46,210 nucleotides of DNA from Tepidimonas charontis (GTDB lineage Bacteria; Pseudomonadota; Gammaproteobacteria; Burkholderiales; Burkholderiaceae_C): NCBI RefSeq assembly GCF_007556685.1, contig NZ_VJON01000021.1, forward strand, positions 1-46,210. Direction: 5' to 3'. The notes beneath the pieces were generated by a model that was not told where the DNA came from, did no database searches, and was given only the letters and a program-made list of their open reading frames with translations. Shown piece by piece: positions 7,745 to 17,579 of the stretch (within the stretch, counting starts at the first letter, position 1; every line of letters starts with the position of its first letter). A program made the translations under genes and the position numbers.

Positions 7745-8809
7745 ATGGCCCTCGTTTCCATGCGTGAATTGCTCGACCATGCGGCCGAGCACCACTACGG
7801 CATTCCGGCCTTCAACGTCAATAACCTCGAGCAGGTGCAGGCCGTCATGGCGGCCGCCGACGAAGTCGGCGCCCCGGTCATCCTGCAGGCCTCGGCCGGT
7901 GCGCGTAAATACGCGGGCGAATCGTTCATCAAACATTTGATTCAGGCTGCGGTGGAAGCCTGGCCACACATCCCGGTGGCCATGCACCAAGACCACGGAC
8001 AAAGCCCCGCGGTGTGTGAGAGCGCCATCCGGCTGGGCTTCACCTCGGTGATGATGGACGGCTCACTGCACGAAGATGGCAAAACCCCGGCCTCCTACGC
8101 CTACAACGTCGAGGTCACGCGCCGCGTCGTTGAAATGGCGCACCGCGTCGGCGTCACGGTGGAGGGGGAACTGGGCTGCCTGGGCTCGCTGGAGACCGGG
8201 TTGGCGGGAGAGGAAGACGGCATCGGTGCCGCGGGCAAGCTGGATCACTCGGCCCTGCTGACCGACCCGGAGGAAGCGGCGCGTTTCGTGCAGGAAACCC
8301 AGCTCGACGCCCTGGCCATTGCCATCGGCACCAGCCATGGCGCCTACAAGTTCACACGCCCGCCCACTGGCGACGTGTTGGCCATCGATCGGGTCAAGGC
8401 CATCCATGCCCGCATTCCCAATACCCATTTGGTGATGCACGGCTCCTCCAGTGTGCCGCAAGAGTTGCTGGCACGCATCAACCAGTACGGCGGCCGCATG
8501 AAGGAGACCTACGGCGTGCCGGTACCCGAAATTCAGGAAGCCATCAAGCACGGCGTGCGCAAGATCAATATCGACACCGACATTCGGTTGGCGATGACCG
8601 CTGCCGTGCGGCAATTTCTGCACGAAAACCCGGACAAGTTCGACGCCCGCGAGTGGCTCAAGCCGGCGCGCGAAGCCGCCAAGCAGGTGTGCAAGCAGCG
8701 CTACCTGGAGTTTGGCTGTGAAGGTATGGGGCCCAAGATCAAGGGGCTGTCCTTGTCGATCATGGCCTACCGCTACGAGCGCGGTGAGCTCGCTCAGGTG
8801 GTGCGCTAA
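7745..8809 (+). CDS. fba: Class II fructose-bisphosphate aldolase
   Basis: The 354-residue zinc aldolase interconverts fructose 1,6-bisphosphate with dihydroxyacetone phosphate and glyceraldehyde 3-phosphate. The metal ligand motif MHQDHGQ, the [10 protein letters not shown] strand, [12 protein letters not shown], the phosphate-binding GTSHGAYK and MHGSSS loops and the KINIDTDIR segment are all present. Length and the [11 protein letters not shown] tail fit the CbbA/Fba subgroup of proteobacteria that also serves the Calvin cycle in some relatives; no Calvin-cycle genes lie here. The ATG at 7745 has GGGAGA upstream and matches the family N-terminus ([12 protein letters not shown]). It is separated from the symporter operon by a terminator. 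Confidence 0.97.
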   Translation: MALVSMRELLDHAAEHHYGIPAFNVNNLEQVQAVMAAADEVGAPVILQASAGARKYAGESFIKHLIQAAVEAWPHIPVAMHQDHGQSPAVCESAIRLGFTSVMMDGSLHEDGKTPASYAYNVEVTRRVVEMAHRVGVTVEGELGCLGSLETGLAGEEDGIGAAGKLDHSALLTDPEEAARFVQETQLDALAIAIGTSHGAYKFTRPPTGDVLAIDRVKAIHARIPNTHLVMHGSSSVPQELLARINQYGGRMKETYGVPVPEIQEAIKHGVRKINIDTDIRLAMTAAVRQFLHENPDKFDAREWLKPAREAAKQVCKQRYLEFGCEGMGPKIKGLSLSIMAYRYERGELAQVVR

Positions 8810-8938
8810 AGGCCAAGCGGCTCACGGCCTCGACGCCAGCGGGCAACGGCGTGCGTCGTGCACTGCGTTCGCTGCCAAACCCGCGCCAGTCTCAGGTACG
8901 CACCGATCCCCGGTAGCGGCACGGCGCCCGCTGCTCGA

Positions 8939-9979
8939 CTAGGCTGCGGGTGGCGCTTCGGTCCCGTTGGCGCCGAGTTCACCGCACCAATTGCGCACCA
9001 GCTCGGCGCGTATCGTGGCGGTATCCGCCCCGCTGGCCAGCAGCACGTGCAACTTGGCCCAGGCAGCCTCGGGCGTCATGTCGGCCAGCGGCACCACACC
9101 GAGGCGGGCCAGCGCCGATCCGGTGGCATAGGCGCCAGCGTCGACTGCGCCGTGCCAGCATTGGGTGGCATTGACCACCACCACGCCGCCGGCACTGGCG
9201 GCCGCGATCGCGTCCAAGAACGCGGTATCCTGCGCCGGTACATTGCCCGCGCCGTAGGTCAGCAGCAACAGGGCGCGCACACGCTCGCTGGCCGTCAAGG
9301 CGCGCACCGCCGCTGCCCCGACACCCGGGTGCAGCGTCAGCACCGCCACCGCCTCGTCATCGAAGGCGGGTGCGGTCCATCGCGGCCCGTGCGGCCAGCG
9401 CCACAGCCGCTGCCGGTGCAGCACCAGCTCGATACCCAACTCAGCCAGTGGCGCGTCATTGGGTGCGGCAAAGGCGTCGAAGCGCTGGGCCGAGACCTTG
9501 CGCGCGCGGCACCCGCGCCACAAAAAGCGACCGAAACACAGCGCCACCTCACACAGCTCGGGTTGGGCTGCCAGCATCAGCGCGGCGCTGACGTTGCTCA
9601 GCGCGTCGCTGCGCGCCACACCCAGCGGTATCTGCGCGCCGGTCAGGATCACCGGCTTGTCCAACCCACGCAACAAAAACGCCAGTGCCGCCGCGCTCCA
9701 GGCCATCGTATCGGTGCCATGCAAGACCACGAAGCCGTCGTAGTCGGCCCAGTGGGCCTGCAAGTGCTGCGCCATGGTCTGCCAGTGGTGTGGGCGCAGA
9801 TTGGCGCTGTCGATGGGCGGCTGCTCCCACACCTCGAAGGCCGGCAGGGCGGCGCCGGCGCCCGTGTCCTGTAGCGCGCGGCGCAGGCGCTCGCCCAGCC
9901 CGGGCGCCGGCACATAGCCGTGGGGTGAGGGCACCATACCGATGGTGCCGCCATACGCGAGCATCAGAACGCGGGCCAT
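8939..9979 (-). CDS. L-asparaginase, cytoplasmic type
   Basis: From the ATG at 9979 the protein has 346 residues and begins MARVLMLAYGGTIGMV, with the first catalytic Thr in GGTIG. The second signature HGTDTMAWSA carries the second Thr-Asp pair, followed by KPVILTGAQIPLG and RSDALSN. The family hydrolyses asparagine to aspartate and ammonia. No signal peptide is present, so it is cytoplasmic, of type I. Extending upstream would add 57 residues of low-complexity sequence running toward purC and is unlikely. It is divergent from purC (145 bases between starts) and convergent with fba; the 129 bases between fba and this gene show no clear terminator. Confidence 0.9.
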   Translation of the reverse strand: MARVLMLAYGGTIGMVPSPHGYVPAPGLGERLRRALQDTGAGAALPAFEVWEQPPIDSANLRPHHWQTMAQHLQAHWADYDGFVVLHGTDTMAWSAAALAFLLRGLDKPVILTGAQIPLGVARSDALSNVSAALMLAAQPELCEVALCFGRFLWRGCRARKVSAQRFDAFAAPNDAPLAELGIELVLHRQRLWRWPHGPRWTAPAFDDEAVAVLTLHPGVGAAAVRALTASERVRALLLLTYGAGNVPAQDTAFLDAIAAASAGGVVVVNATQCWHGAVDAGAYATGSALARLGVVPLADMTPEAAWAKLHVLLASGADTATIRAELVRNWCGELGANGTEAPPAA

Positions 9980-10123
9980 GGAAGAATGGTTGTGGTGTTG
10001 GTTTGACGAGCGCGGGTGACGCCGCCCGGGCCGGCTGGCTACGCGCGGCCACCGGGTGCCGGGCGCGCAGCAGCGATAATGCCAACTGGGCGCGGGCGCG
10101 CTCGTGATCAAGCCCTCGAGTGT

Positions 10124-11032
10124 ATGACCACTGCTTTGCACACCTCCCACCTCACCTCGCTGCCGCTGCTGGCGCGCGGCAAAGTGCGCGACAACTACGC
10201 CGTCGGCGACGACCGCATCCTGATGGTGGCCACCGACCGCATCAGCGCCTTTGACGTCATCATGGGCGAGCCGATTCCGGGCAAGGGCGAGCTGCTGACG
10301 CGTCTAAGCCTGTTTTGGTTCGAGCGGCTGGGACCGAACGGTGCCAATCTTTGCCCTATCCACCTCACCGGCGAGGACCCGGAGAGCGTGGTGGCGCCGC
10401 ATGAGCGCGAGCAGGTGCGCGGGCGCTCGATGCTGGTCAAGCGGCTGCGGCCCATCCCGGTGGAGGCGGTGGTGCGCGGCTACTTGGCCGGCAGCGGCTG
10501 GAAGGAATATCAGGCAACGCAGTCGGTGTGCGGGGTGCCACTGCCGCCGGGTTTGCGCAATGCCTCCCGGCTGCCGGCGCCGATTTTCACCCCGGCGGCC
10601 AAAGCCGCCGTCGGCGAGCACGACGAAAATATCACCTTCGACGCGATGGCACGCCGCATCGGCGCTGAGCTGGCCGAGCGCATCCGCGATATCTCCATTC
10701 GGCTCTACACCGCCGCCAGTGCCTACGCCGCCACCAAAGGCATTCTGATCGCCGACACCAAGTTCGAATTCGGCCTGGACGCCGACGGTACCTTGACCTT
10801 GATGGACGAGGTGCTCACGCCCGATTCGTCCCGCTACTGGCCGGCCGAGTCCTACGCCGAAGGCAGCAATCCGCCCAGCTTCGACAAGCAATATCTGCGC
10901 GACTGGCTGGAGCAGGTGCGCATCGATGGCCGCCCTTGGAACAAGACGCCCCCGGCGCCGCCCCTGCCCCCTGAAGTGATCGAACAAACCGCAGCCCGCT
11001 ACCGCGAAGCGCTGCGGCGGCTGCTGGGCTGA
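10124..11032 (+). CDS. purC: SAICAR synthetase (phosphoribosylaminoimidazole-succinocarboxamide synthase)
   Basis: PurC joins aspartate to CAIR using ATP, the eighth step of purine synthesis, in the cytoplasm. The 302-residue form (about 60 longer than E. coli PurC) is usual in betaproteobacteria. Visible motifs are [19 protein letters not shown] (nucleotide-binding Gly-rich strand), [27 protein letters not shown] and [10 protein letters not shown], and [13 protein letters not shown]. The ATG at 10124 precedes [16 protein letters not shown]. Its stop codon (11030-11032) directly abuts the stop of the convergent kinase gene with no bases between. purE and purK lie 3.8 kb further on. Confidence 0.96.
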   Translation: MTTALHTSHLTSLPLLARGKVRDNYAVGDDRILMVATDRISAFDVIMGEPIPGKGELLTRLSLFWFERLGPNGANLCPIHLTGEDPESVVAPHEREQVRGRSMLVKRLRPIPVEAVVRGYLAGSGWKEYQATQSVCGVPLPPGLRNASRLPAPIFTPAAKAAVGEHDENITFDAMARRIGAELAERIRDISIRLYTAASAYAATKGILIADTKFEFGLDADGTLTLMDEVLTPDSSRYWPAESYAEGSNPPSFDKQYLRDWLEQVRIDGRPWNKTPPAPPLPPEVIEQTAARYREALRRLLG

Positions 11033-12091
11033 TCAGGCACGCGGCAGTCGCAGCACGAAACACGCGCCGCCGCCGGCGCGCTCGATGCAATGCGCCGTCC
11101 CACCATGGACTGAGGCGATCTGCCGCACCAGCGTCAACCCCAAACCGACGCCACCGGCGTCTTCGGCATGCCCGGGCAGGCGGCTGAAGGGTTCGAAAAT
11201 GCGCTCGCGCCAATCGGGCGGCACCCCTGGGCCACGGTCGCACACCCACAGCGCGACGTGGTCGCCGTCGGCTTGCACGCGGACCTCGGGAGCCAGGCCG
11301 GGCGCGTAGCGGCAAGCATTGTCCAGCAGATTGCGCAAGGCGCGGCGCAGCAGCCGCTCGTCCCCGAGCACGGTCAGCGGCTCGCCGGTGACGTTGGCCC
11401 CCACGCGCGCGCCCTCATCGCTGGCCAAGGCGTACAGGTGTACCGAGGCGCGCTGCAGCGTCGGCGCAGCATCCAGCCGGGCGGCCAGCAGAATTTCTTC
11501 CACCAGCGCATCCAGCTCGGCGATGTTGCGCCGTGCCTCTGCCAGATGGCGTGCGCGGGCGGCCGCATCGGTACTGGCGGTGTGCAGCTCCAGGGCCAAC
11601 TGCAACCGCGCCAAGGGCGAGCGCAGCTCGTGCGAGGCGTTGGCCAGCAGACGCTGCTGCGCACGCACCAGGGTCTCGATACGGTCGGCTGCGGCGTTGA
11701 AGCTGCGCGCCAGGGCCGCCACTTCGTCGCGGCCCCGACTCGGAACGCGGCGCTCAAGGTCGCCGTCGCCAAAGGCTTGCACCCCCGCCCGTAGCGCTTC
11801 CAGCCTGGCCGTCAGCGAGCGCGCCACGGGATAGGCGGCCACACCCACCAACGCCAACAGGCCCAGCAACGATACCGCCACCCACGCCAGCCGCTGCAGC
11901 GGCGGGGCTTCGGCTTCCAGCAACGGTTCCAGCAGGGGTTCGGCCCAGGCGCCGGCCAGCTCGGCCCACGCCGCCTGCTCCTGAGCGCGCTGCCATTCGG
12001 CGTGAAAGTGAAACGCTGCCAAGGACAGCAAGGCAAACACCGCCAGCACGGCCAGCAGTGCGATATAAATGCGCAGATACAACCGCGACAT
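11033..12091 (-). CDS. Sensor histidine kinase (CpxA/BaeS-like)
   Basis: The 352-residue kinase has two membrane spans (about 7-29 and 66-88) around a very short, Ala/Glu/Leu-rich periplasmic segment of about 36 residues, a HAMP linker (90-142), the phospho-acceptor motif NASHELRSPLARL with His154, an N-box (RNLLDNACRYAP) and G-box (DRGPGVPPDWRERIFEPF, then GGVGLGLTLVRQI). It autophosphorylates and passes phosphate to the response regulator encoded nine bases upstream. With a CpxP-like periplasmic gene next in line, the order of the trio suggests an envelope-stress or metal sensor. The small sensor domain probably relies on such a partner for input. Confidence 0.93.
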   Translation of the reverse strand: MSRLYLRIYIALLAVLAVFALLSLAAFHFHAEWQRAQEQAAWAELAGAWAEPLLEPLLEAEAPPLQRLAWVAVSLLGLLALVGVAAYPVARSLTARLEALRAGVQAFGDGDLERRVPSRGRDEVAALARSFNAAADRIETLVRAQQRLLANASHELRSPLARLQLALELHTASTDAAARARHLAEARRNIAELDALVEEILLAARLDAAPTLQRASVHLYALASDEGARVGANVTGEPLTVLGDERLLRRALRNLLDNACRYAPGLAPEVRVQADGDHVALWVCDRGPGVPPDWRERIFEPFSRLPGHAEDAGGVGLGLTLVRQIASVHGGTAHCIERAGGGACFVLRLPRA

Positions 12092-12100
12092 GGACCCCGA

Positions 12101-12823
12101 TCAACTCGGTTGAACGTCGCTGCCGCGCGCCAGCATATAGCCGGCCCCGCGCACGGTCAGGATACGCCGCGGCTGGCGTGGATCGTCCTCGATGGCAGCC
12201 CGAATGCGCGAGACGTGGACGTCGATCGAGCGGTCGAATGCCTCTTGCGGATGCCCTTTGAGCGCGTCCATGATCTGATCGCGGCTGAGCACCCGCCCAG
12301 CATGTCGCGCCAGCACACCCAGCAGCTGGAATTGGTAGGGTGTCATTTCACAGGGGCGACCCCGCACCCGCGCTTGTAGCGCACCGAAGTCCAGTTCCAA
12401 ATCGCCCACACGCAACACGTCGGCGGGCTGCGTGGCTGCGTGCGCGCGCCGCAGCAGAGCGCGCAGCCGCGCCAGCAGCTCGCGCGCCTCGAACGGCTTG
12501 GCCAGGTAATCGTCGGCCCCCAATTCCAAGCCAACCACGCGGTCGGCCGGCTCACCGCGCGCCGTCAGCATCAACAACGGCAACCCACGCGTGCGTGGCT
12601 GGGCGCGTAGGGTGCGGCACAGATCGAGCCCGTCGCCGTCGGGCAGCATCAAATCCAGCACCAGGGCATCGGGCAAGGCAGCCGTCTGCAGCATCCGTTG
12701 CCCCTGCTGCAGCGTGGACGCATGCGCGATGCGCCAGCCGGCCTGCTGGGCCAGATACTCACCCAGCATCGCGGCCAGACGCACATCGTCGTCAACGATC
12801 AGGATGGTGGCGGTGCCGTTCAT
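12101..12823 (-). CDS. OmpR-family response regulator (CpxR-like)
   Basis: Starting at the ATG at 12823 the protein has 240 residues: a receiver domain with acidic pocket VDDD (10-13), phospho-acceptor Asp57 (VLDLMLPDGDG) and the conserved Lys in DDYLAKPFE, then a winged-helix domain (EMTPYQFQLLGVLARHAGRVLSRDQI, DVHVSRIRAAIEDDPRQPRRILTVRGAGYML). An in-frame ATG at 12859 would add 12 residues; neither start has a convincing Shine-Dalgarno. Either start overlaps the end of the CpxP-like gene, so the regulator is translationally coupled to it. The kinase follows after nine bases. Confidence 0.94.
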   Translation of the reverse strand: MNGTATILIVDDDVRLAAMLGEYLAQQAGWRIAHASTLQQGQRMLQTAALPDALVLDLMLPDGDGLDLCRTLRAQPRTRGLPLLMLTARGEPADRVVGLELGADDYLAKPFEARELLARLRALLRRAHAATQPADVLRVGDLELDFGALQARVRGRPCEMTPYQFQLLGVLARHAGRVLSRDQIMDALKGHPQEAFDRSIDVHVSRIRAAIEDDPRQPRRILTVRGAGYMLARGSDVQPS

Positions 12824-13340
12824 GCGATTGCGAATCGTGCCGATGGCCCCTGTCGCCATGCCGTTGCATACGCTCGGCCCAGCGCTGGCGCTGCTCGGGT
12901 GTCAACACCTTGGCGGCGTCGATCATGAAGCGGTTCATGCGCGCCGTCAACGCGTCGTGCAGGGTCAACTCACGCTGACGCAAGGCCTCCAACGCCGCTT
13001 CGTCCAACGTGGGGGCCGCCAGCAGTTGGTGGCGTTCTTGGCGCAGGGCGCGGGCCTGTTCGCGCAGCCGCTGTAGCTCGCTGCGGGTGGCTTCAGCCAA
13101 GGCGCGCAGTTGTTCGCGCTGCGACGGCTGCAAATCCAATCCGCGCCCCAGGTGTTCGACCATGCGGTCGGCAGAGTCACCATGAGCGGCGGCGGGCCAG
13201 AAGCGCCCACCATGCCCCCCCATGGGTGGCTCCCGCCAACCCCAGGGTCCCCCGGCCCAGCTGGGCGTCAGTGCACACAACAGACCGGCGGCCACCACGG
13301 CATGGCGCCACCGACGCTTCGACGCAAGAGAAAAAGACAT
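12792..13340 (-). CDS. CpxP/Spy-type (LTXXQ) periplasmic protein
   Basis: The ATG at 13340 has AAGGAG nine bases upstream and gives 182 residues. A signal peptide (residues about 1-30, ending ...LTPSWA) leads to a Gly/Trp/Pro-rich segment, then an all-helical domain with two LTXXQ-like motifs, LDLQPSQREQLRAL and LTPEQRQRWAERM, separated by Arg/Gln/Leu-rich helix, and a His/Arg-rich tail (HGDRGHRHDSQSHERHRHH) that could bind metal. CpxP and Spy are periplasmic chaperones; CpxP also restrains CpxA. Location first in an operon with a two-component pair supports a feedback role. The gene overlaps the regulator gene. Confidence 0.86.
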   Translation of the reverse strand: MSFSLASKRRWRHAVVAAGLLCALTPSWAGGPWGWREPPMGGHGGRFWPAAAHGDSADRMVEHLGRGLDLQPSQREQLRALAEATRSELQRLREQARALRQERHQLLAAPTLDEAALEALRQRELTLHDALTARMNRFMIDAAKVLTPEQRQRWAERMQRHGDRGHRHDSQSHERHRHHPDR

Positions 13341-13478
13341 GATCGACACTCCTTGAACACATCCTCATACACGAACAGGCAAGGCATCCACTCCCGCTGC
13401 CCGCTTGGTATGATGGGCGAGGCGTGTCAGCCGCGGTTGTGTGCTGTGTAAAAAAGTGTCAAGGGCGCGCGTGCCGCC
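13341..13478 (-). promoter_or_regulatory. Leader and promoter region of the Cpx-like operon
   Basis: This 138-base stretch separates the ferredoxin gene from the CpxP-like gene on the same strand. Read on the minus strand it contains a perfect -35 TTGACA followed by a T-run, but no good -10 at the right distance. No CpxR-type GTAAA direct repeat was found. Confidence 0.3.
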
Positions 13479-13826
13479 TCACCATTGCCGCTGCGGCAGG
13501 GTCACGCACAGCCCATCGAGCGCTGGCGTCAGCGCGATTTGGCAGCTCAGGCGACTGTTGGGGCGGCGTTCCTCGGCGGTGTAGTCCAGCATCGTGTCCT
13601 CGTCGGCCGATGGGGGCGGCAACCGGTCCAACCAGGCCTGATCGACATAGACGTGGCAGGTGGCGCAGGTCAGCGCGCCGCCACAATCGGCCGCGATGCC
13701 GTCCACGCCGGCGTCCACCGCCGCCTTCATCAGGCTGCGGCCGTCGGCACTCACCTCGACCTCGCGGTCCTGCAGCGGCCCGTTCGGGCCGGGCGTGATG
13801 AAGCGCACCGTGATCACGGTCCACAC
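13479..13826 (-). CDS. Adrenodoxin-type [2Fe-2S] ferredoxin
   Basis: The 115-residue protein has the cluster cysteines C48, C54, C57 and C95 in the pattern C-x5-C-x2-C-x37-C ([15 protein letters not shown] ... RLSCQIAL) of vertebrate-type and ISC-associated [2Fe-2S] ferredoxins. It is a small cytoplasmic electron carrier. E80-D81-like acidic residues in the [10 protein letters not shown] helix are typical of the partner-binding face. It stands alone rather than in an isc operon, downstream of the CnoX-like gene by nine bases on the same strand, so the two may be co-transcribed. The redox partner is not evident. Confidence 0.9.
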   Translation of the reverse strand: MWTVITVRFITPGPNGPLQDREVEVSADGRSLMKAAVDAGVDGIAADCGGALTCATCHVYVDQAWLDRLPPPSADEDTMLDYTAEERRPNSRLSCQIALTPALDGLCVTLPQRQW

Positions 13827-13835
13827 CCGCCTTTT

Positions 13836-14786
13836 TCAGTGTAGCGCCATGCTGAGCTTGCGCCGGTAACGCGACACCAGCTCGGCCTGCGGATCCTGCG
13901 TGCCGGCGCTGTGGCCGGCCACTTCGATGCCGCTGGCGCTCTTGCCCGGCACGCCCAGCTCCTGCGCTGGCGGCGTCAGCAGCTCCAATAGCGCCACCAT
14001 GGTTTTGCGCGGTGCCTCATTGGCCCAGTGCTTGTCACGCATGATGATCTCCAGCAGCTCGTCCATCGCCGCCGTCCACTCACCCTGGGCAATGAGCACG
14101 CGCGCTTTGGCAAAGCGCGTCTCGAAGTCGCGTTTGTTGGCGGCGATGCGTTCATCGAACTGCGCCAGGCTCCACTGCCCGCGCGGGTCGTTGCGCACGA
14201 ACTCCAGCGCATCCAGCCACTGCTGCAGCGCCTGAAAGCGCAATGGCACCGGGATTTTGCTCAGCGCCGGCGCCAGTGCCGCCGCCGCCTCATCCAGGCG
14301 GCCCAGCTCGATCAGCAGCCGCACCAGGTCGTAGCGCACGTCGTCGTTGTCCGGGGCCTGGGCCAGCGCATCGCGCAGCCGGGCCAGCGCCGTGTCGGCG
14401 TCGCCGGTGGCCGCGGCGTGCAGCGCCTCGGCACGTTCGGCCTGGGCCTGGCGATCGGTTTCGCTGGGCACATGGCGATCGAGGAAGGCTTTGATTTGAC
14501 CTTCGGGCAACGCGCCCATGAAGCCGTCCACCGGCTGGCCACCGACGAACAAAATGCAGGTCGGGATGCTGCGAATCTGGAAGTAGGCCGCCAGCTGCTG
14601 CTCATCCTCGGTATTGATCTTGACCAACTTGAAACGGCCACCGTAGGCCTGTTCGACCTTTTCCAGCAAGGGACCGAGCACCTTGCACGGGCCACACCAC
14701 GGCGCCCAAAAATCCACCAACACCGGGGTCTGCAGGCTGGCCTGCAGTACCTCGGCTTCGAAGTTTGCTAAGGTCACGTCGATCAT
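13836..14786 (-). CDS. cnoX: Thioredoxin-TPR co-chaperone (CnoX/YbbN-like)
   Basis: The 316-residue protein has an N-terminal thioredoxin domain with an intact WCGPCK active site (C31, C34; in E. coli CnoX this is SxxC and redox-inactive) and [25 protein letters not shown], followed by TPR-like repeats from about residue 118 to 290. CnoX proteins hold unfolding clients under oxidative stress and hand them to GroEL or DnaK. The CxxC here suggests thiol-reducing activity in addition. A Ser/Arg-rich C-terminal tail extends it slightly beyond the usual length. It is divergent from purE, with about 53 bases between the starts. Confidence 0.88.
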   Translation of the reverse strand: MIDVTLANFEAEVLQASLQTPVLVDFWAPWCGPCKVLGPLLEKVEQAYGGRFKLVKINTEDEQQLAAYFQIRSIPTCILFVGGQPVDGFMGALPEGQIKAFLDRHVPSETDRQAQAERAEALHAAATGDADTALARLRDALAQAPDNDDVRYDLVRLLIELGRLDEAAAALAPALSKIPVPLRFQALQQWLDALEFVRNDPRGQWSLAQFDERIAANKRDFETRFAKARVLIAQGEWTAAMDELLEIIMRDKHWANEAPRKTMVALLELLTPPAQELGVPGKSASGIEVAGHSAGTQDPQAELVSRYRRKLSMALH

Positions 14787-14839
14787 GGTCGGCTACTTCC
14801 GTTTCTCTAGAATGTCGGAATCGTTCCCCCGGGGTCGCC

Positions 14840-15346
14840 ATGTCCAACAGCAACGTCCAGGTCGGTGTCGTCATGGGGTCCAGCAGTGACTGGGACACCA
14901 TGCAACATGCGGTTGCCATTTTCCAACAGTTCGGCGTCGCGCACGAGGCGCGCGTGGTCTCGGCCCACCGCATGCCCGACGACATGTTTGCTTACGCCGA
15001 AGCCGCCGAGACACGCGGCTTGCGCGTGATCATCGCCGGCGCGGGTGGTGCGGCCCATTTGCCGGGCATGTTGGCCGCCAAAACCACGGTGCCGGTGCTG
15101 GGTGTGCCGGTGCCCAGCCGGCATTTGCAGGGCGTCGATTCGCTGCACTCCATCGTGCAAATGCCCAAGGGGGTACCGGTGGCCACTTTCGCCATCGGCG
15201 CCGCCGGCGCCGCCAATGCAGCGCTGTTTGCGGTGGCGATGCTGGCGGCCCACGATGAACGGCTGCGCGCCAAGCTGCACGCCTTTCGCGCCGAGCAAAC
15301 GGCCATGGCGCGCGCCATGACACTGCCCACGGAGGTCCGCGGGTGA
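14840..15346 (+). CDS. purE: N5-carboxyaminoimidazole ribonucleotide mutase
   Basis: PurE converts N5-CAIR to CAIR in purine synthesis and works with PurK. The 168-residue protein has the class I PurE motifs [25 protein letters not shown] (catalytic His), [13 protein letters not shown] and [27 protein letters not shown]. The ATG at 14840 follows a possible TAGAAT -10 near 14808. Its stop overlaps the GTG start of purK (GTGA at 15343-15346), so PurE and PurK are translated together. Confidence 0.97.
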   Translation: MSNSNVQVGVVMGSSSDWDTMQHAVAIFQQFGVAHEARVVSAHRMPDDMFAYAEAAETRGLRVIIAGAGGAAHLPGMLAAKTTVPVLGVPVPSRHLQGVDSLHSIVQMPKGVPVATFAIGAAGAANAALFAVAMLAAHDERLRAKLHAFRAEQTAMARAMTLPTEVRG

Positions 15347-16569
15347 GTGGCGCCATACCCATCCTACCCGGGCCAGTGCCCGGCGCCAGCCGCCCGGCCA
15401 CCCTGGGCGTGATGGGCGGTGGCCAGCTGGGCCGCATGTTCGTCCACGCCGCACAGACCATGGGCTATGCGGTGGCAGTACTCGATCCCGACCCGGTCAG
15501 CCCCGCCGGACGGGCAGCCGACGTTCATATTGCCACGGGCTACGAGGACGAAGCAGGGCTGGCGCAGTTGATGCAGCGCTGCGAAGCCATCACCACCGAG
15601 TTCGAAAATGTGCCCGCGGCGGCGCTGACCACTTTGGCAGCCCAGCGCCCGGTTGCCCCTGGCCCGCACGCCGTCGCAGTGGCGCAAGACCGCATCGCCG
15701 AAAAAACCCATTTCGACCGCTGCGCCGCACACACCGGCGTGGCGCCTGCACCCTGGGTGGCGATCACCAACGCCGAGGCGCTGGCCCAGGTGCCCGATCG
15801 GCTGCTGCCCGGTATCCTGAAAACCGCGCGCCTGGGCTACGACGGCAAGGGCCAAATCTCGGTCGAGGACCGCGCCCAGCTGGCACAGGCCTGGGACGCA
15901 CTGCACCGTGTGCCATGCGTGCTGGAGCAACGCCTGGCGCTGCGGGCTGAATACTCGGTGATTCTGGCGCGTGGCGCCGATGGCCAGAGCGTGCACTACC
16001 CGCTGCAGCGCAATTGGCACCGCAATGGTATCTTGGCGGTGACCGAGGTCGACCCCAACGGCTCAGCGGCTGGCCCCGATTGGGCCGCGCAAGCGATGGC
16101 CGCCGCCGAGGCCATTGCCGCCGCGTTGCACTACGTGGGCGTGCTGTGCGTGGAATTTTTCGTCGTCGATGACGGCAGCTCCACGGGGCGGCTGGTGGTC
16201 AATGAGATGGCCCCGCGCCCGCACAACAGCGGCCACTACACCATCGATGCCTGCGACGTCTCGCAGTTCGAGTTGCAGGTGCGTGCGCTGGCAGGGTTGC
16301 CACTGACGGCGCCACGGCTGCACAGCGCTGCCGTGATGCTCAACCTACTGGGCGATTGTTGGTGGCGTGACGGCCAGCCGCACAGCCCCGACTGGGCGCG
16401 CGTGCTGACCCTGCCCGGTGTCCATTTGCATCTGTACGGCAAATTGCAGGCGCGCCCCGGGCGCAAGATGGGACATCTGACGGTCACCGCCACCGATTTG
16501 CCACGCGCGCGCGCCGTGGCCTGGCAAGCGGCCCAGTGGCTGGGTATGGCACCATGGCCCGTGTCGTAA
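15343..16569 (+). CDS. purK: N5-carboxyaminoimidazole ribonucleotide synthase
   Basis: PurK carboxylates AIR with ATP and bicarbonate to give N5-CAIR, the substrate of PurE. This 408-residue ATP-grasp protein has a Rossmann start ([19 protein letters not shown]), the ITTEFENVP segment, [14 protein letters not shown] (ATP-binding), and the metal-binding [10 protein letters not shown] and [19 protein letters not shown]. It starts with GTG overlapping the purE stop; the first 15 residues (Pro-rich) precede the conserved domain. The last 16 bases overlap the start of the Sua5 gene. Confidence 0.96.
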   Translation: MSGAIPILPGPVPGASRPATLGVMGGGQLGRMFVHAAQTMGYAVAVLDPDPVSPAGRAADVHIATGYEDEAGLAQLMQRCEAITTEFENVPAAALTTLAAQRPVAPGPHAVAVAQDRIAEKTHFDRCAAHTGVAPAPWVAITNAEALAQVPDRLLPGILKTARLGYDGKGQISVEDRAQLAQAWDALHRVPCVLEQRLALRAEYSVILARGADGQSVHYPLQRNWHRNGILAVTEVDPNGSAAGPDWAAQAMAAAEAIAAALHYVGVLCVEFFVVDDGSSTGRLVVNEMAPRPHNSGHYTIDACDVSQFELQVRALAGLPLTAPRLHSAAVMLNLLGDCWWRDGQPHSPDWARVLTLPGVHLHLYGKLQARPGRKMGHLTVTATDLPRARAVAWQAAQWLGMAPWPVS

Positions 16570-17579
16570 ACGCTCAAAGCGAGGCCTTGCCGCAGGCGCT
16601 GGCCGAGGCGGTGCAGCGCTTGCGCGCGGGCACGCTGGTGGGCCTGCCCACGGAAACCGTTTATGGACTGGCGGCCGATGCCGATCAGCCGGCGGCGGTG
16701 GCACGCGTCTACGCCGCCAAAGGACGGCCCGCCGATCATCCGTTGATCGTGCACATCGCCGCTGAGCCGGCGACGGCGCGCGCCGAGGCGCTGGCGCACT
16801 ACGCGGCCACCGTGCCCGCGTTTGCTCAGCGGCTGATGGCGGCGTTCTGGCCCGGGCCGCTGACGGTGATCCTGCCACGCCGCCCCGGCGTGGCCGAAGC
16901 GGCCGCGGCAGGGCAGGCCTCCATTGGGCTGCGCTGCCCGGCGCATCCGGTGGCACAGGCGCTGTTGCGCGCGTGTAGTGCGGCCGGCATCCGTGCGCTG
17001 GCCGCGCCCAGCGCCAACCGCTTCGGGCGCATCAGCCCCACACGGGCCGAGCACGTGCTGGCGGAACTGGAGCCCGTGCTGGATGACGATACCTTGCTGG
17101 TGCTCGACGCCGGGCCGTGTCCGGTCGGCATCGAATCGACCATCGTCGATGCGACGCGCGAGCACCCGGTCCTGCTGCGCCCAGGGATGATCACGCGCGC
17201 GCAGCTGCAAGCGGTGGCCGGTGTGCCGGTGGGCGAGCGCGATGCCGCCGCCCCCCGCGCTTCAGGTACCTTGGCTTCGCATTACGCACCCCGCGCGCGC
17301 GTGCGCTTGATGAGCGCCGACGAGTTGCAAGCCGCACTCGACTTGTTGGGCGGGCAAGCCCAGTCGATCGCCGTGTATCACCGCAGTCCGCTGCACACCG
17401 TCAGCCCGCACGTGCGGCTGCAGCGCATGCCCGATGACGCTGCCACCTGTGCGCGCGAACTGTTTGCCGTGCTGCGCGCGCTCGACGACGCCGACACGCG
17501 ATTGATCTGGGTGGAGCGCCCGCCCGAAGACGCCGCCTGGGACGGTGTGCGCGACCGACTACAGCGCGCGGCGGCGTGA
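16554..17579 (+). CDS. sua5: Threonylcarbamoyl-AMP synthase (Sua5 type)
   Basis: The enzyme makes threonylcarbamoyl-AMP from threonine, bicarbonate and ATP for the t6A37 modification of ANN-decoding tRNAs. The 341 residues comprise an N-terminal YrdC domain (GTLVGLPTETVYGLAADAD, KGRPADHPLIVH, FWPGPLTVIL, SANRFGRISPT) and, after a linker near 220 (SGTLASHYAPRA), the C-terminal Sua5 domain. The longer two-domain form distinguishes it from TsaC. Its ATG at 16554 lies inside the end of purK, indicating coupling. The last 21 bases overlap, on the opposite strand, the end of the SemiSWEET gene. Confidence 0.95.
   Translation: MARVVNAQSEALPQALAEAVQRLRAGTLVGLPTETVYGLAADADQPAAVARVYAAKGRPADHPLIVHIAAEPATARAEALAHYAATVPAFAQRLMAAFWPGPLTVILPRRPGVAEAAAAGQASIGLRCPAHPVAQALLRACSAAGIRALAAPSANRFGRISPTRAEHVLAELEPVLDDDTLLVLDAGPCPVGIESTIVDATREHPVLLRPGMITRAQLQAVAGVPVGERDAAAPRASGTLASHYAPRARVRLMSADELQAALDLLGGQAQSIAVYHRSPLHTVSPHVRLQRMPDDAATCARELFAVLRALDDADTRLIWVERPPEDAAWDGVRDRLQRAAA

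Noticed and set aside
5867-8002. 711-codon minus-strand open frame across the symporter terminator and fba
   Set aside because: It crosses a strong terminator and two clear plus-strand genes and has low-complexity His/Arg/Gly composition.
13440-13470. TTGACA plus T-run on the minus strand as ferredoxin terminator
   Set aside because: No stem precedes the T-run, so it is noted only as a possible -35.
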